From: an uncultured Pseudomonadales bacterium
Lineage (GTDB): Bacteria; Pseudomonadota; Gammaproteobacteria; Pseudomonadales; Azotimanducaceae
Assembly (NCBI GenBank): GCA_958296165.1
Contig: OY282447.1
Location: 3,695,154 to 3,759,153 of the forward strand
Length of the DNA: 64,000 bases
Reading direction: 5' to 3'
This document shows, one piece after another, positions 34,793 to 42,374 of this stretch. The translations under genes and the position numbers were made by a program. Below the pieces are notes generated by a model. The model was given only the letters and a program-made list of their open reading frames with translations, did no database searches and was not told the origin of the DNA. Within the stretch, counting starts at the first letter, position 1. Every line of letters starts with the position of its first letter.

Positions 34793-35587
34793 GTGCCCCG
34801 TTTCGAGCTACGCCGCCAGCGCGTTTTCCTGGTGCTGGCCGGGCTGTTCCTGGGCACGCTTTCGCTCTTGAATCTGCTCGGCATCAGCCGCTTCGTGGAT
34901 CTTTCCTTCACGATCTTCGGCCTCGAAGTGCCGATGATCGTCGCCGTGGGCGTGCTGCCCTATCCGATCACCTTCCTCTGCACCGACCTGATCAGCGAGC
35001 TGTACGGCCGCAAACGCGCTACCGAGGTGGTGTGGATGGGTTTGGTGTTGAACGTGTGGATCGTCATCATTCTGTGGATCGGCGGCGCACTGCCGGGAGC
35101 GCCAGGCGCGGAGAACGTGGATCCGGCCACGGGCGAGCTGATCCCAGACGCCGCTGGCAGACTGCCGCCGTTCTTCGAGATTCGCACGTTGGCGTTCGGC
35201 GCGGTGACGGCCTCGATGATCGCCTACTTGGCCGCCCAGTGGTGCGACGTGCAGCTCTTCCACCTCTGGAAGTGGCTCACCAAGGGCCGCCATCTGTGGC
35301 TGCGCAACAACGGTTCCACGCTGGTGAGCCAGCTGGTGGACACCGTGGCGGTCATCCTCATCACGCACTACTGGGCCAAGGCGCTGCCCGTGGACTTGAA
35401 CATGCCGATCGCACAGCAGCTCATCGTTCTCATCGCCTCCGGCTACGCCTTCAAGGTCACCGTGGCGTTAGTGGACACCGGCCCGATCTATCTGCTGGTG
35501 GCGTGGCTGCGCCCGTTCCTCGGCATCGCAAAGGATCAGGAGATAGGCGTGGGCGACCGGCCCGTGGTAGTGAGCGCTCGCTCCTGA
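34793..35587 (+). CDS. yhhQ: Queuosine-precursor transporter, YhhQ family
   Basis: A 264-residue inner-membrane protein of the YhhQ/Vut_1 family, which imports 7-cyano- or 7-aminomethyl-7-deazaguanine. About six membrane helices are visible. The family signature is FLCTDLISELYGRKRATEVVW, with DTVAVILITHYW and SGYAFKVTVALVDTGPIYLL later. The GTG start lies 3 bases after the SDR stop. With the PTPS/QueD-like gene upstream it suggests queuosine or related 7-deazapurine metabolism. Confidence 0.9.
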   Translation: MPRFELRRQRVFLVLAGLFLGTLSLLNLLGISRFVDLSFTIFGLEVPMIVAVGVLPYPITFLCTDLISELYGRKRATEVVWMGLVLNVWIVIILWIGGALPGAPGAENVDPATGELIPDAAGRLPPFFEIRTLAFGAVTASMIAYLAAQWCDVQLFHLWKWLTKGRHLWLRNNGSTLVSQLVDTVAVILITHYWAKALPVDLNMPIAQQLIVLIASGYAFKVTVALVDTGPIYLLVAWLRPFLGIAKDQEIGVGDRPVVVSARS

Positions 35588-35606
35588 GCCGCCGGACGGC
35601 ACTCCG

Positions 35607-37103
35607 TCAAGCGGCGGATCCGGCCAAAGCGACCAGCGCCTTGCGCACCTCCAGCGTCGCCAAGGAGTCCTGTTTGCAGTAGGCGCGCAAGGCGGAGAAG
35701 GTCTGTTGGCGCTCCGCCAAGTCGTCATTGGCGAGGGCGCGCTGGTAGAGGGCTGCGGCCTGTCTTCCGTCCCCTATGGCCAAGTCGTCGTAGCCTAGGC
35801 CCGGCGCGAGGGCCGGCAGCACGCTCTTGAGGGAAAAGGAGCCGCGGAAATCCGGGTGGTAGCAGTGGTTGCGCACCACCGGCAGCAAGTCGAACAGCCG
35901 TGCTTCGATTGCGCTAAGCGCCTTCGCCCACTGCGGAAACGCCGCCGCCAATTCCCGCAGCATCCGCCGCTCGTAGGGCGAATAGACGCAGATGGATCCT
36001 TCCTCGCCAAGGGCGTCCAGCAGACGTTTGGCCAGCATGGGGCGCGGGTCGTCTTCCCCTTCGTGCAGATAGTCCACATGGGCCGGCGATTGCCCATCGT
36101 GCTCCGTATGTACGGAGAACAGGAAGGGGATGGAGTCATGAGGCCGAGTGCCGGCGAAGCGGGGGATGGCCGGCGCGAAAGTCTCGAAATCCAGATGGCG
36201 CACCGGCGGCTTGATGCGGGCTAGTGCCTCCGTCAAGTTGCCATGCATTTGGATGCGCCCTTGCAGCACCGCCGTGTGCACGATCTGGTGCAGAGGACTG
36301 AGAGGGAAACTCTCTGGGATGTCCTTGATTTCGTTGATGCCCGCCTCTTCCAACTTGCTGCGGCTGTTCTTGCCAAGCTTCCACAACTCGCCAATCCCAT
36401 GCTCCGGCCGGGCCAGACCGTGGGTGCAGTGCGCGTAGTACGGGCAAACGTAGGGTGAGGTACATTGCTTGCCGGGCGCGATGATGGGTGCCTCCGATTG
36501 GGCAACCGTGGCCCGCATTTCCTGAGCTTCACCGCCGATGCCTTCCAACAGTGCTGTGGCCTCGTCAAGGACGGGATGCAGTTTGAACAGCGCGTTCACA
36601 TCCAGCCGGACGCCATCGTAGACATAACCCCGGTTCAGGGTGAGCACCCCGGCCTCCCGCACATCCAGCCCGGCGCCACGCAGCACCCATAGCTGAACGG
36701 CAACGTCCAGAACGAGAACGTCCTTGAGCCGGGTGGTGGACTTCACCTCCACCAACCGCCAACCACCATCAGGCAGGCGCTCGAGCACATCGGCGCGAAC
36801 CAAGACATGCTCATGCTCGAATGCAGCCTCGAAGAGCGCGGGCGCGGTGCCCGCATCGATGACCTGCCGGGTCTCTTCCAGCGCCTCCTGCTGATGCTCG
36901 TGATCGTGCGAGATCAAATGCCCGCCGGGATAGCGCCGACAGGCAAGCTTGCCTACTTCGTGGCCGGTGTCGAAGACGAGCTGCTGGGCCTCATCGGCGG
37001 GCGCGGCAAGATCGGGGGCGTGGAAGTAACGCCAAAGATGCAGATGGCACTGCTTGCCTCTTAGGTAGGTGGATTTGGAGAGGCGGGGGCCTATGATTGC
37101 CAA
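35607..37103 (-). CDS. DUF2779 protein with RecB/Cas4-like and DEDD-type nuclease domains
   Basis: About 498 residues. The N-terminal half resembles a RecB/Cas4-type PD-(D/E)XK nuclease. It has an early Cys (LRGKQCHLHLW), VLVRADVLERLPDGGWRLVEVKSTTRLKD (Asp, Glu-x-Lys) and late Cys residues (GKQCTSPYVCPYYAHC) that could hold an iron-sulfur cluster. The C-terminal half is DUF2779, with an exonuclease-like start (VRHLDFETFAPAIP), ICVYSPYERRML and a closing DSLATLEVRKAL. The TTG start at 37103 overlaps the upstream gene stop by 13 bases; the longer open frame has no family support. It is the last gene of the WYL/AAA cassette. Confidence 0.75.
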   Translation of the reverse strand: MAIIGPRLSKSTYLRGKQCHLHLWRYFHAPDLAAPADEAQQLVFDTGHEVGKLACRRYPGGHLISHDHEHQQEALEETRQVIDAGTAPALFEAAFEHEHVLVRADVLERLPDGGWRLVEVKSTTRLKDVLVLDVAVQLWVLRGAGLDVREAGVLTLNRGYVYDGVRLDVNALFKLHPVLDEATALLEGIGGEAQEMRATVAQSEAPIIAPGKQCTSPYVCPYYAHCTHGLARPEHGIGELWKLGKNSRSKLEEAGINEIKDIPESFPLSPLHQIVHTAVLQGRIQMHGNLTEALARIKPPVRHLDFETFAPAIPRFAGTRPHDSIPFLFSVHTEHDGQSPAHVDYLHEGEDDPRPMLAKRLLDALGEEGSICVYSPYERRMLRELAAAFPQWAKALSAIEARLFDLLPVVRNHCYHPDFRGSFSLKSVLPALAPGLGYDDLAIGDGRQAAALYQRALANDDLAERQQTFSALRAYCKQDSLATLEVRKALVALAGSAA

Positions 37104-37810
37104 TCCTTCGGGTCCGGCGACCCAGCATCGTTGGCAGCCCACTCTCTGAGATAGCATGTAAACAACCTACGGACTTCCCCTTCTCCACCCTCATCGACGG
37201 CGTCCGCAAACTCATTGAAGCATATTGTCCGTACACAATTTTCGAGAATAAAATCCATTACTTTTCCGGGTCTAGGTCTTTTCGGAAGGATATATATGAC
37301 GTCCAGTTCTGAGTGCTCCTTAGTGCAAACCCATCCTGCATCTGAAAGCTCGACCAAATTGAGCTCTCTAAGATCGTGAAGCAGGTGGACATACTTTAGT
37401 CTCGTTAGCCTTGAGTTGTTCTTATTCTGAGCCAAACATATGACGTCCTTGATCAAGTCCTGGGACCCTCTACTAGCGACGCCCAGTAGTGTTTCTAACT
37501 GTCCTATGCGCATGGAAGCCACATCTGTCTTCAGTTCAATAAGGATGCCCTGCTGCCGGCTCTCTGACAACGCGAAGTAGTCCACTTGTTTGTGCCTTCC
37601 GTCCTTTTTGTTCTTGTCAATAGGGAACTCTGGAATCAATGGGTATTTGATCTCTATGCCGGAGTATTTCAGAACTTCAGGCAGAAACAATGCAAAGAGT
37701 ACGTCCGTCCTGCGTTCAAGTTGATAGCTCGGTAAGTGCCGCCATCTGTTCAACAAATAGAATAGATCGGTAACAGTCGGATATTCATTAGTTTTCTCAC
37801 GCCGTCGCAT
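37091..37810 (-). CDS. Low-GC PD-(D/E)XK-like protein
   Basis: A 239-residue protein I cannot name. A nuclease-type core is visible: Asp in QVDYFAL (D77), then GILIELKTD (E92 and K94). An upstream helical region (TDVLFALFLPEVLKYSG) and a C-terminal part with a winged-helix look (LLHDLRELNLVELSDAGWVCT) are present. Base composition is clearly lower in GC than the flanks, and codon use differs, so it was probably acquired. It lies between the WYL regulator and the DUF2779 gene and overlaps the latter. Confidence 0.65.
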   Translation of the reverse strand: MRRREKTNEYPTVTDLFYLLNRWRHLPSYQLERRTDVLFALFLPEVLKYSGIEIKYPLIPEFPIDKNKKDGRHKQVDYFALSESRQQGILIELKTDVASMRIGQLETLLGVASRGSQDLIKDVICLAQNKNNSRLTRLKYVHLLHDLRELNLVELSDAGWVCTKEHSELDVIYILPKRPRPGKVMDFILENCVRTICFNEFADAVDEGGEGEVRRLFTCYLREWAANDAGSPDPKDWQS

Positions 37811-37865
37811 ATGTTTCTCCCTAGATCATCTTCACAAACCAAATGCACCTCATGAAGATGGTAAC

Positions 37866-38873
37866 TTAAAAGCCGCCTTCTTGCGCTGCCGAATGATGCG
37901 CTGCAAGCGACGCGCACATCGCCGCCAGACGCCGGCGGAGCCGCCCAGGCTTCTCCACCGTCACGCTCTCGCCCCATGTAAACAGGTGCCAGCACATCTC
38001 GTCAATGCCGCCCGCCTTGAAGCGCACCGTCAGCGAGCCGTCTTCGTTTTCCTCGACGCTCTGGTTCGGATGGAAGCGGAACGCCGCCGCATCCCGCGCT
38101 GCCTTGGCATCGAAGCGGAGCACAACGTTGACCGGCTTTTCCTGGTAGGCGCCGAACGAACGCTCGGCGTAGCGCTGCAAGTCGAACGCCGGATCGCGCA
38201 CGAATGCTCCATCGGTGATCTGGAGCTCGCTGATGTTCGCGAGACGCCACAACCGCGGCTCATCGGCCCAATCGGTCTTCCCTACTAAGTGCGTGCGGTT
38301 CCCATAGAGCAGGCCGTAGGGGCGAACCCGCTGCGTGCTACTCTGCCTCGTCGATTGGGCGAAGTAGCGGAACTCCACCACCCGGCCGGTTGTGATCGCT
38401 TCGCGCAGGAGGGCGAGCAGGCCTTGGTCTAGGCGCTCGCTCGGGCCGGGGCGCATCGCCAAGCCCTCGGCCTGCACCAGCATTTCGAGTTTGGATTCCA
38501 CCCGTGCCTGCGATTCGGTGCGTAACGAGGCTTGCAGCTTGGCTGCCAAGTTTCGGAGCGTGGCTGCCCGTTCGTCGAAGCCGGCGCGCCCGTCGAGCGC
38601 TGCTGCGGCGGCCTCAAGCTCCGCCAGTTCCTCCGCAGAGACGGAAACGAGACGGCGCAAGGCGTCCGAGCGCAGCCGCCAGTGCCGCTTCCCGTCGTCT
38701 CTGTCTACGGGCTCCAACGGCCCGAAGACCGCATCGACAGCGTCGCGCCGGCGCTCGGCGGTGCGCCGGCTGATCGAGAATGCGGCTTGGATTTCGTCGA
38801 TGGTCAACCCGCCGCGAGTGCCTTGGAGACGAACGGCCAAGTCCAGGATGTCCTTCAAGCCTTCGTAGCGCAT
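37866..38873 (-). CDS. WYL-domain transcriptional regulator
   Basis: A 335-residue regulator. The N-terminal helix-turn-helix is LTIDEIQAAFSISRRTAERRRDAV. A WYL sensor domain follows (VVEFRYFAQSTRQSSTQRVRPYGLLYGNRTHLVG), then a WCX C-terminal segment (VVLRFDAKAARDAAAFRFHP, then GIDEMCWHLFTWGESVTV). This is the layout of CapW and BrxR, repressors of phage-defence operons. ATG 38873 has a strong ribosome-binding site (AGGAGGGCAGGAAC) and follows the AAA gene stop by 26 bases. It probably controls the inverted-repeat operators at 41111 and 42294. Confidence 0.85.
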   Translation of the reverse strand: MRYEGLKDILDLAVRLQGTRGGLTIDEIQAAFSISRRTAERRRDAVDAVFGPLEPVDRDDGKRHWRLRSDALRRLVSVSAEELAELEAAAAALDGRAGFDERAATLRNLAAKLQASLRTESQARVESKLEMLVQAEGLAMRPGPSERLDQGLLALLREAITTGRVVEFRYFAQSTRQSSTQRVRPYGLLYGNRTHLVGKTDWADEPRLWRLANISELQITDGAFVRDPAFDLQRYAERSFGAYQEKPVNVVLRFDAKAARDAAAFRFHPNQSVEENEDGSLTVRFKAGGIDEMCWHLFTWGESVTVEKPGRLRRRLAAMCASLAAHHSAAQEGGF

Positions 38874-38899
38874 GTTCCTGCCCTCCTTCGCCCTCGAGA

Positions 38900-41065
38900 C
38901 TACCGCTGAAAGCCGATCTTCTGCGGGCAATCCGGCTTGGCGTCGCATTCGACGCGCAGCATGGCGGCGAGAGCCGTCGGTTCGCTCAAGCAGTCCAGAA
39001 CCTCGGCTTTCCGGTGCACCACCGCAAAATCGCCGGGCGTGAGGGTGCTGAGAGCCGCGACTTCCGGCGGCGGCTCTAGCCCGAAATAGCCCCGGAACGC
39101 CACGCCCGCCTGCTCGGCGGAGAGGTAGTCGAGCGTGATCTTGAACACGAAACGCCGCAGAGTTGCCGGATCGAGATGCGTGCCGAAGTTGGTCGTGCAG
39201 GCGAACGGCGCCGGATGGCTCTCCATCCAGGCCAGCATCTCGTTGACTTGGCTGATCTCCCAGCTCTTGTCGGCGAAGCGCCGGTCCGAGAGCAGCGAAT
39301 CGGCCTCGTCGAAGACGAGGAAGGCACCGCTATCACGCGCCTCTGCGAACGCGGCGGCGATCTGCTTCTCGGTCTGCCCGACCCACATCGACATCAGATC
39401 AGACGCCCGCTTCTGCACGACTTCCAGGCCGAGGCGCTCGGCAAGGTAGCGCACGAACGCGCTCTTGCCCGTACCGGGCGGCCCTTGCAGGCATAGGGAG
39501 AAGCGCCGCTCGCCGCTGCTTGCGAGGCGGTCCGCGAGCCTCAGCGGATCGGTGTCGGCCTGGATGAGCGCGGGGTCGTACCGAGCCGGCGTACCTTGGG
39601 GCGGCTTGTCGCTGCCTAGTACGCGGGACAGGCTGCGCACGCCGCGGCGCACTGAGGCGAGGTCGCCGCCGCCGAGCCGCGCGGCGGCGGTGGCGCCGGC
39701 CGCCACGCCGGGGGTGGCCTCGAACTCCTGGGCCAGCGAGAGCGCGTCTTCCGGCCCGGCCTCGATGCCGTGGCGGGCAAGCTGGCGCGTCCACACCCGT
39801 GCTCTCACCTTGGGCGGCGGCAGGCGCAGCTCCAACGCGAACATCATGCGACGCAGGACGGCGGGGTCCACCGTCCCGGTATCGTTGATGGTCCACAGGG
39901 TCGGTGCCGGCGCATCCTCCAGCAGCCGGTTCGTGAACACCTTCGAGCCGCCGGCCCGCGATCCGCGGGGCCCTGGAGAGAGCAACCCGCCGAACATGCC
40001 TAGGCCCGCAAAGGAACCCGAAAGCAGATCCTCCATTTCATCGAAGAGAAGGAGCGAGCGGCGGCCCCGGGCGATGAGGCGCTGGGCGAGCCGGAGCTCT
40101 TGCAGCCTCTCGTTGCGGGTGGGTTCGTCGCCGTCTTCGTCCGCTTCCCCAACGCTGTGGAGATCCACCCCGAGCCGCCCGGCCAGTACCTTGCAGAACT
40201 CCGTCTTGCCAGTGCCCGGAGGGCCGTACAGCAGCACATTCACGCCCGCCTCGCCGGTGTCGAGGGCACCCTTAAGCAATCGCTCGATGTGGTCGCGGTC
40301 GTGCCCGATGTGATCGAAGTCCGACCATTCGAGCTCGCTCGGCGACGCCTCTCCGAGCAGCAGGCGGTTCACGTCCAGCCCAGGGCCGCCGGGAATCGTG
40401 GCTAGGCGGTGCAGCCGGTGGACGAGCGTGAGGTCGCCGTCGTCGCTGTCGATGCACACGAGCCCCGAGCGGATGAGAGGCGCATCGGTGCGCAGGCGGC
40501 CGAGGATCGAATTGCCCGAGAAGCCGAGGAAGGCGGACAGCACCGGACTCTTGAGATTGAAAGGCGTGCCTCGGAACTCCATGACGCTGTCGATCATCGA
40601 TTCGATGATCGGCTGCGTCTGGTAGCGCAGCATGAGTTCCAGGATGGCGATGTCCGTCTGGGAGAGGCCCGCCGTCTTGCCAAGACTCCGCAGCCGCTGT
40701 GCCGTCCGATCGCTTCGTGCGGGCTTTTCGGCGGAACACTTGTTCTGCAGGGCTCTTCCGAGGCGGCGCCATTGCGTGCTGGTCGGCCCATTCGTGCAGT
40801 CTTCGAGATCCTTGAAGTCCTCGGCCGCGAGGACGTCGTCGAGGTCCAGGCGCTTGCGGCCAACGTTCGACGGAGGCACGCGGGACCGCCTCCGTTTCGC
40901 GCGCAACGCGGGTGGTGCCTTGCTTCTGCTCCCGAACGCCATGCGGCGGCCATTGGAAGCGATCCACTCCACCAGCTCCTTCGCTTCCGGGTCACGGTGA
41001 TGAAGGCACGAGGCGACGTTCGCTAGATAGCGGACGATCAGGCGTTGTTCATAGGCGGTCAGCAT
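38900..41065 (-). CDS. Double AAA+ ATPase of a WYL-associated cassette
   Basis: A 721-residue protein. The N-terminal 250 residues are a helical region without a recognised domain. The first AAA+ module has Walker A GPPGTGKT (281-288) and Walker B LLLFDEMED (about 338-346), with a sensor-like INDTGTVDPAVLRRMM. The second has GPPGTGKS (528-535), FLVFDEADSLL (582-592) and the arginine-finger region LDPATLRRF (about 631-639). The layout recalls Cdc48/ClpB-type unfoldases or remodellers. ATG 41065 is chosen because a second copy of the same N-terminus exists upstream. It heads a minus-strand run with WYL, PD-(D/E)XK and DUF2779 genes. Function unknown. Confidence 0.75.
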   Translation of the reverse strand: MLTAYEQRLIVRYLANVASCLHHRDPEAKELVEWIASNGRRMAFGSRSKAPPALRAKRRRSRVPPSNVGRKRLDLDDVLAAEDFKDLEDCTNGPTSTQWRRLGRALQNKCSAEKPARSDRTAQRLRSLGKTAGLSQTDIAILELMLRYQTQPIIESMIDSVMEFRGTPFNLKSPVLSAFLGFSGNSILGRLRTDAPLIRSGLVCIDSDDGDLTLVHRLHRLATIPGGPGLDVNRLLLGEASPSELEWSDFDHIGHDRDHIERLLKGALDTGEAGVNVLLYGPPGTGKTEFCKVLAGRLGVDLHSVGEADEDGDEPTRNERLQELRLAQRLIARGRRSLLLFDEMEDLLSGSFAGLGMFGGLLSPGPRGSRAGGSKVFTNRLLEDAPAPTLWTINDTGTVDPAVLRRMMFALELRLPPPKVRARVWTRQLARHGIEAGPEDALSLAQEFEATPGVAAGATAAARLGGGDLASVRRGVRSLSRVLGSDKPPQGTPARYDPALIQADTDPLRLADRLASSGERRFSLCLQGPPGTGKSAFVRYLAERLGLEVVQKRASDLMSMWVGQTEKQIAAAFAEARDSGAFLVFDEADSLLSDRRFADKSWEISQVNEMLAWMESHPAPFACTTNFGTHLDPATLRRFVFKITLDYLSAEQAGVAFRGYFGLEPPPEVAALSTLTPGDFAVVHRKAEVLDCLSEPTALAAMLRVECDAKPDCPQKIGFQR

Positions 41066-41136
41066 GGCTCTCTCCAGGTCGTGAGGTGTCGATATGGCGA
41101 GGTTAGCGTGCCGATACGTCAGATTCGGACGTATCG
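41001..41136. repeat. Direct repeat, copy 1 (AAA 5' end plus promoter)
   Basis: About 136 bases covering codons 1-22 of the AAA gene and its upstream region are repeated at 42182-42319 with roughly ten differences and a 2-base insertion. The high identity indicates a fairly recent duplication. Confidence 0.9.
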
Positions 41137-41421
41137 GTGTGCGGAAAGTCAAGATTCCGCCACGCGGTGCTACCTGTGCGCGGTCACGGTTCATGCTCAA
41201 AGGACGTAACAGGGCGTCTCGTGTTCGTCCGGCGCAGGGAAGTGAGGCGTTGAGTTCCGCGCGAACGCACCGGTCGGGTGACGGTGTGGACGGCGGCATC
41301 GGCCGCGGCCACGTCGGGCATATCGTCGCTGATGGATTACGTTTTGGAAGAGCCCGCCTAGATCAGCGTTACAACCGGAGTGAGGCCGCGAGCCTGATCT
41401 GCAGCCACTGTAACTGACCGG
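41066..41421. other. Intergenic region holding the AAA-gene promoter
   Basis: A 356-base non-coding gap between two same-strand genes. The part next to the AAA gene contains the operator at 41111-41137 and, on the minus strand just upstream of it, a TTGACT box that is kept (as TTGACA) in the duplicated copy. The remaining 250 bases are GC-rich with no gene I can support. Confidence 0.5.
41111..41137. promoter_or_regulatory. Inverted-repeat operator upstream of the AAA gene
   Basis: CCGATACGT (41111-41119), a 9-base spacer and ACGTATCGG (41129-41137) form a perfect inverted repeat 46 bases before the AAA start codon. The same element recurs at 42294. It is a probable binding site for the dimeric WYL regulator encoded in the cassette. 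Confidence 0.6.
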
Positions 41422-42060
41422 CTATCCCCTCTTCTTCCAGACCCGCCGGCCGTCGCCGCGCTCTCTTTCCCAGAGAATTCGCTGACCATCGACCAAGCCC
41501 TCGATTTTGATAAGTTCATCTCCTAGAGGAAGTTCGATATGGAGTGGCTTGTCTGGCATCATCCAATCCGGCCAGCACTCCGTTTCAACTTTTCTCGAAC
41601 GGCTAGGCGACATCAACAAGAAGTGAGGTCTGATGCCTTTGTCGCTGTCTCGGAAGATATAGTCCAAACGTATTGCTTTAGCACACAGCTGTGAGTTGTC
41701 CCAAGAAGTGTCCGCCTTCGCTTCCACGAGGATAATACGCTCGTCCGAACCATCCTGAAAAGCGACGAGTAGATCAATGTCCTGCTGATTCAGTTGAGCC
41801 TTTTGATCCGGTGGAAATAGGTCGTTGGGAACACTAGATGGTAAAGATGTATTGCGATACTTTGAGGCAATATGGAGCCAATTGAGATGGTAGTCCATCG
41901 CTACGAAAGCATCGTCAGGAACAGAGCAGTCAATCAAGCACTCTACTTCCTTCCTGAAGGAGGAATCAAGTGAGAACGTATCCTGCCCCAGTGTTCTCTT
42001 CAGCAAAATAAATCGTTCCTTCCTATTAAACGCCTTGAGATGGGAAATGAAATGCGACAT
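41422..42060 (-). CDS. Second low-GC PD-(D/E)XK-like protein
   Basis: A 212-residue protein with the nuclease-type core NQQDIDLLVAF (D94/D96) and IILVEAKAD (E113, K115). A C-terminal beta-rich part follows (PLHIELPLGDELIKIEGLV). It resembles small restriction-endonuclease-fold proteins but I cannot name a family. It is markedly lower in GC than its surroundings. ATG 42060 has a strong ribosome-binding site (GAGGAGGGCGGCC). It is framed by the two copies of the AAA promoter repeat, so it sits downstream of operator copy 2 and a 45-codon AAA fragment. Confidence 0.65.
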   Translation of the reverse strand: MSHFISHLKAFNRKERFILLKRTLGQDTFSLDSSFRKEVECLIDCSVPDDAFVAMDYHLNWLHIASKYRNTSLPSSVPNDLFPPDQKAQLNQQDIDLLVAFQDGSDERIILVEAKADTSWDNSQLCAKAIRLDYIFRDSDKGIRPHFLLMSPSRSRKVETECWPDWMMPDKPLHIELPLGDELIKIEGLVDGQRILWERERGDGRRVWKKRG

Positions 42061-42108
42061 GGCCGCCCTCCTCAATGTTCCAGAAGACCAAGAAGTGCTT
42101 CGTGGTGC

Positions 42109-42246
42109 CTAGCCCGTGACCGTAGACGCAAGTGCGGCCACTGTCAACACTTGGAACTCATGTCTCGGCGGCCATTGGAGGTGAAGGCACGAGGCGACGT
42201 TCGCTAGATAGCGGACGATCAGGCGTTGTTCATAGGCAGTGAGCAT
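42109..42246 (-). pseudogene. Truncated copy of the AAA gene N-terminus
   Basis: A 45-codon ORF whose first 22 residues (MLTAYEQRLIVRYLANVASC and two more) are identical to the AAA ATPase start, then diverges to an early stop. A 14-base match further in (CGGCGGCCATTGGA) shows that the copied segment once went further and suffered a deletion. It ends 49 bases before the PD-(D/E)XK gene and would be its leader if transcribed. Confidence 0.8.
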
Positions 42247-42319
42247 GGCTCTCTCCAGGTCGCGAGGTGTCGATGTGGAGAGAGGTTAGCGTGCCGATAC
42301 GTTAGATTTGGACGTATAG
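42182..42319. repeat. Direct repeat, copy 2 (AAA 5' end plus promoter)
   Basis: The counterpart of 41001-41136. The inverted-repeat operator is kept with one arm mismatch, and the minus-strand TTGACA box is kept upstream of it. Confidence 0.9.
42294..42319. promoter_or_regulatory. Operator copy 2
   Basis: CCGATACGT, a 9-base spacer (TAGATTTGG) and ACGTATAG; one mismatch breaks the otherwise perfect symmetry seen in copy 1. The spacer length is the same. Confidence 0.55.
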
Positions 42320-42374
42320 ATTGCGTGAATGTCAAAAAAGTCATCCGGTGCGCTTGCACGCGGACGGCGATGCA

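Larger units (their letters stand above)
42061..42374. other. Gap holding the duplicated AAA 5' end and operator copy 2
   Basis: This 314-base stretch contains the truncated AAA ORF (42109-42246), the repeat copy (42182-42319) and operator copy 2 (42294-42319). Beyond 42320 toward galU nothing is seen. Confidence 0.6.
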
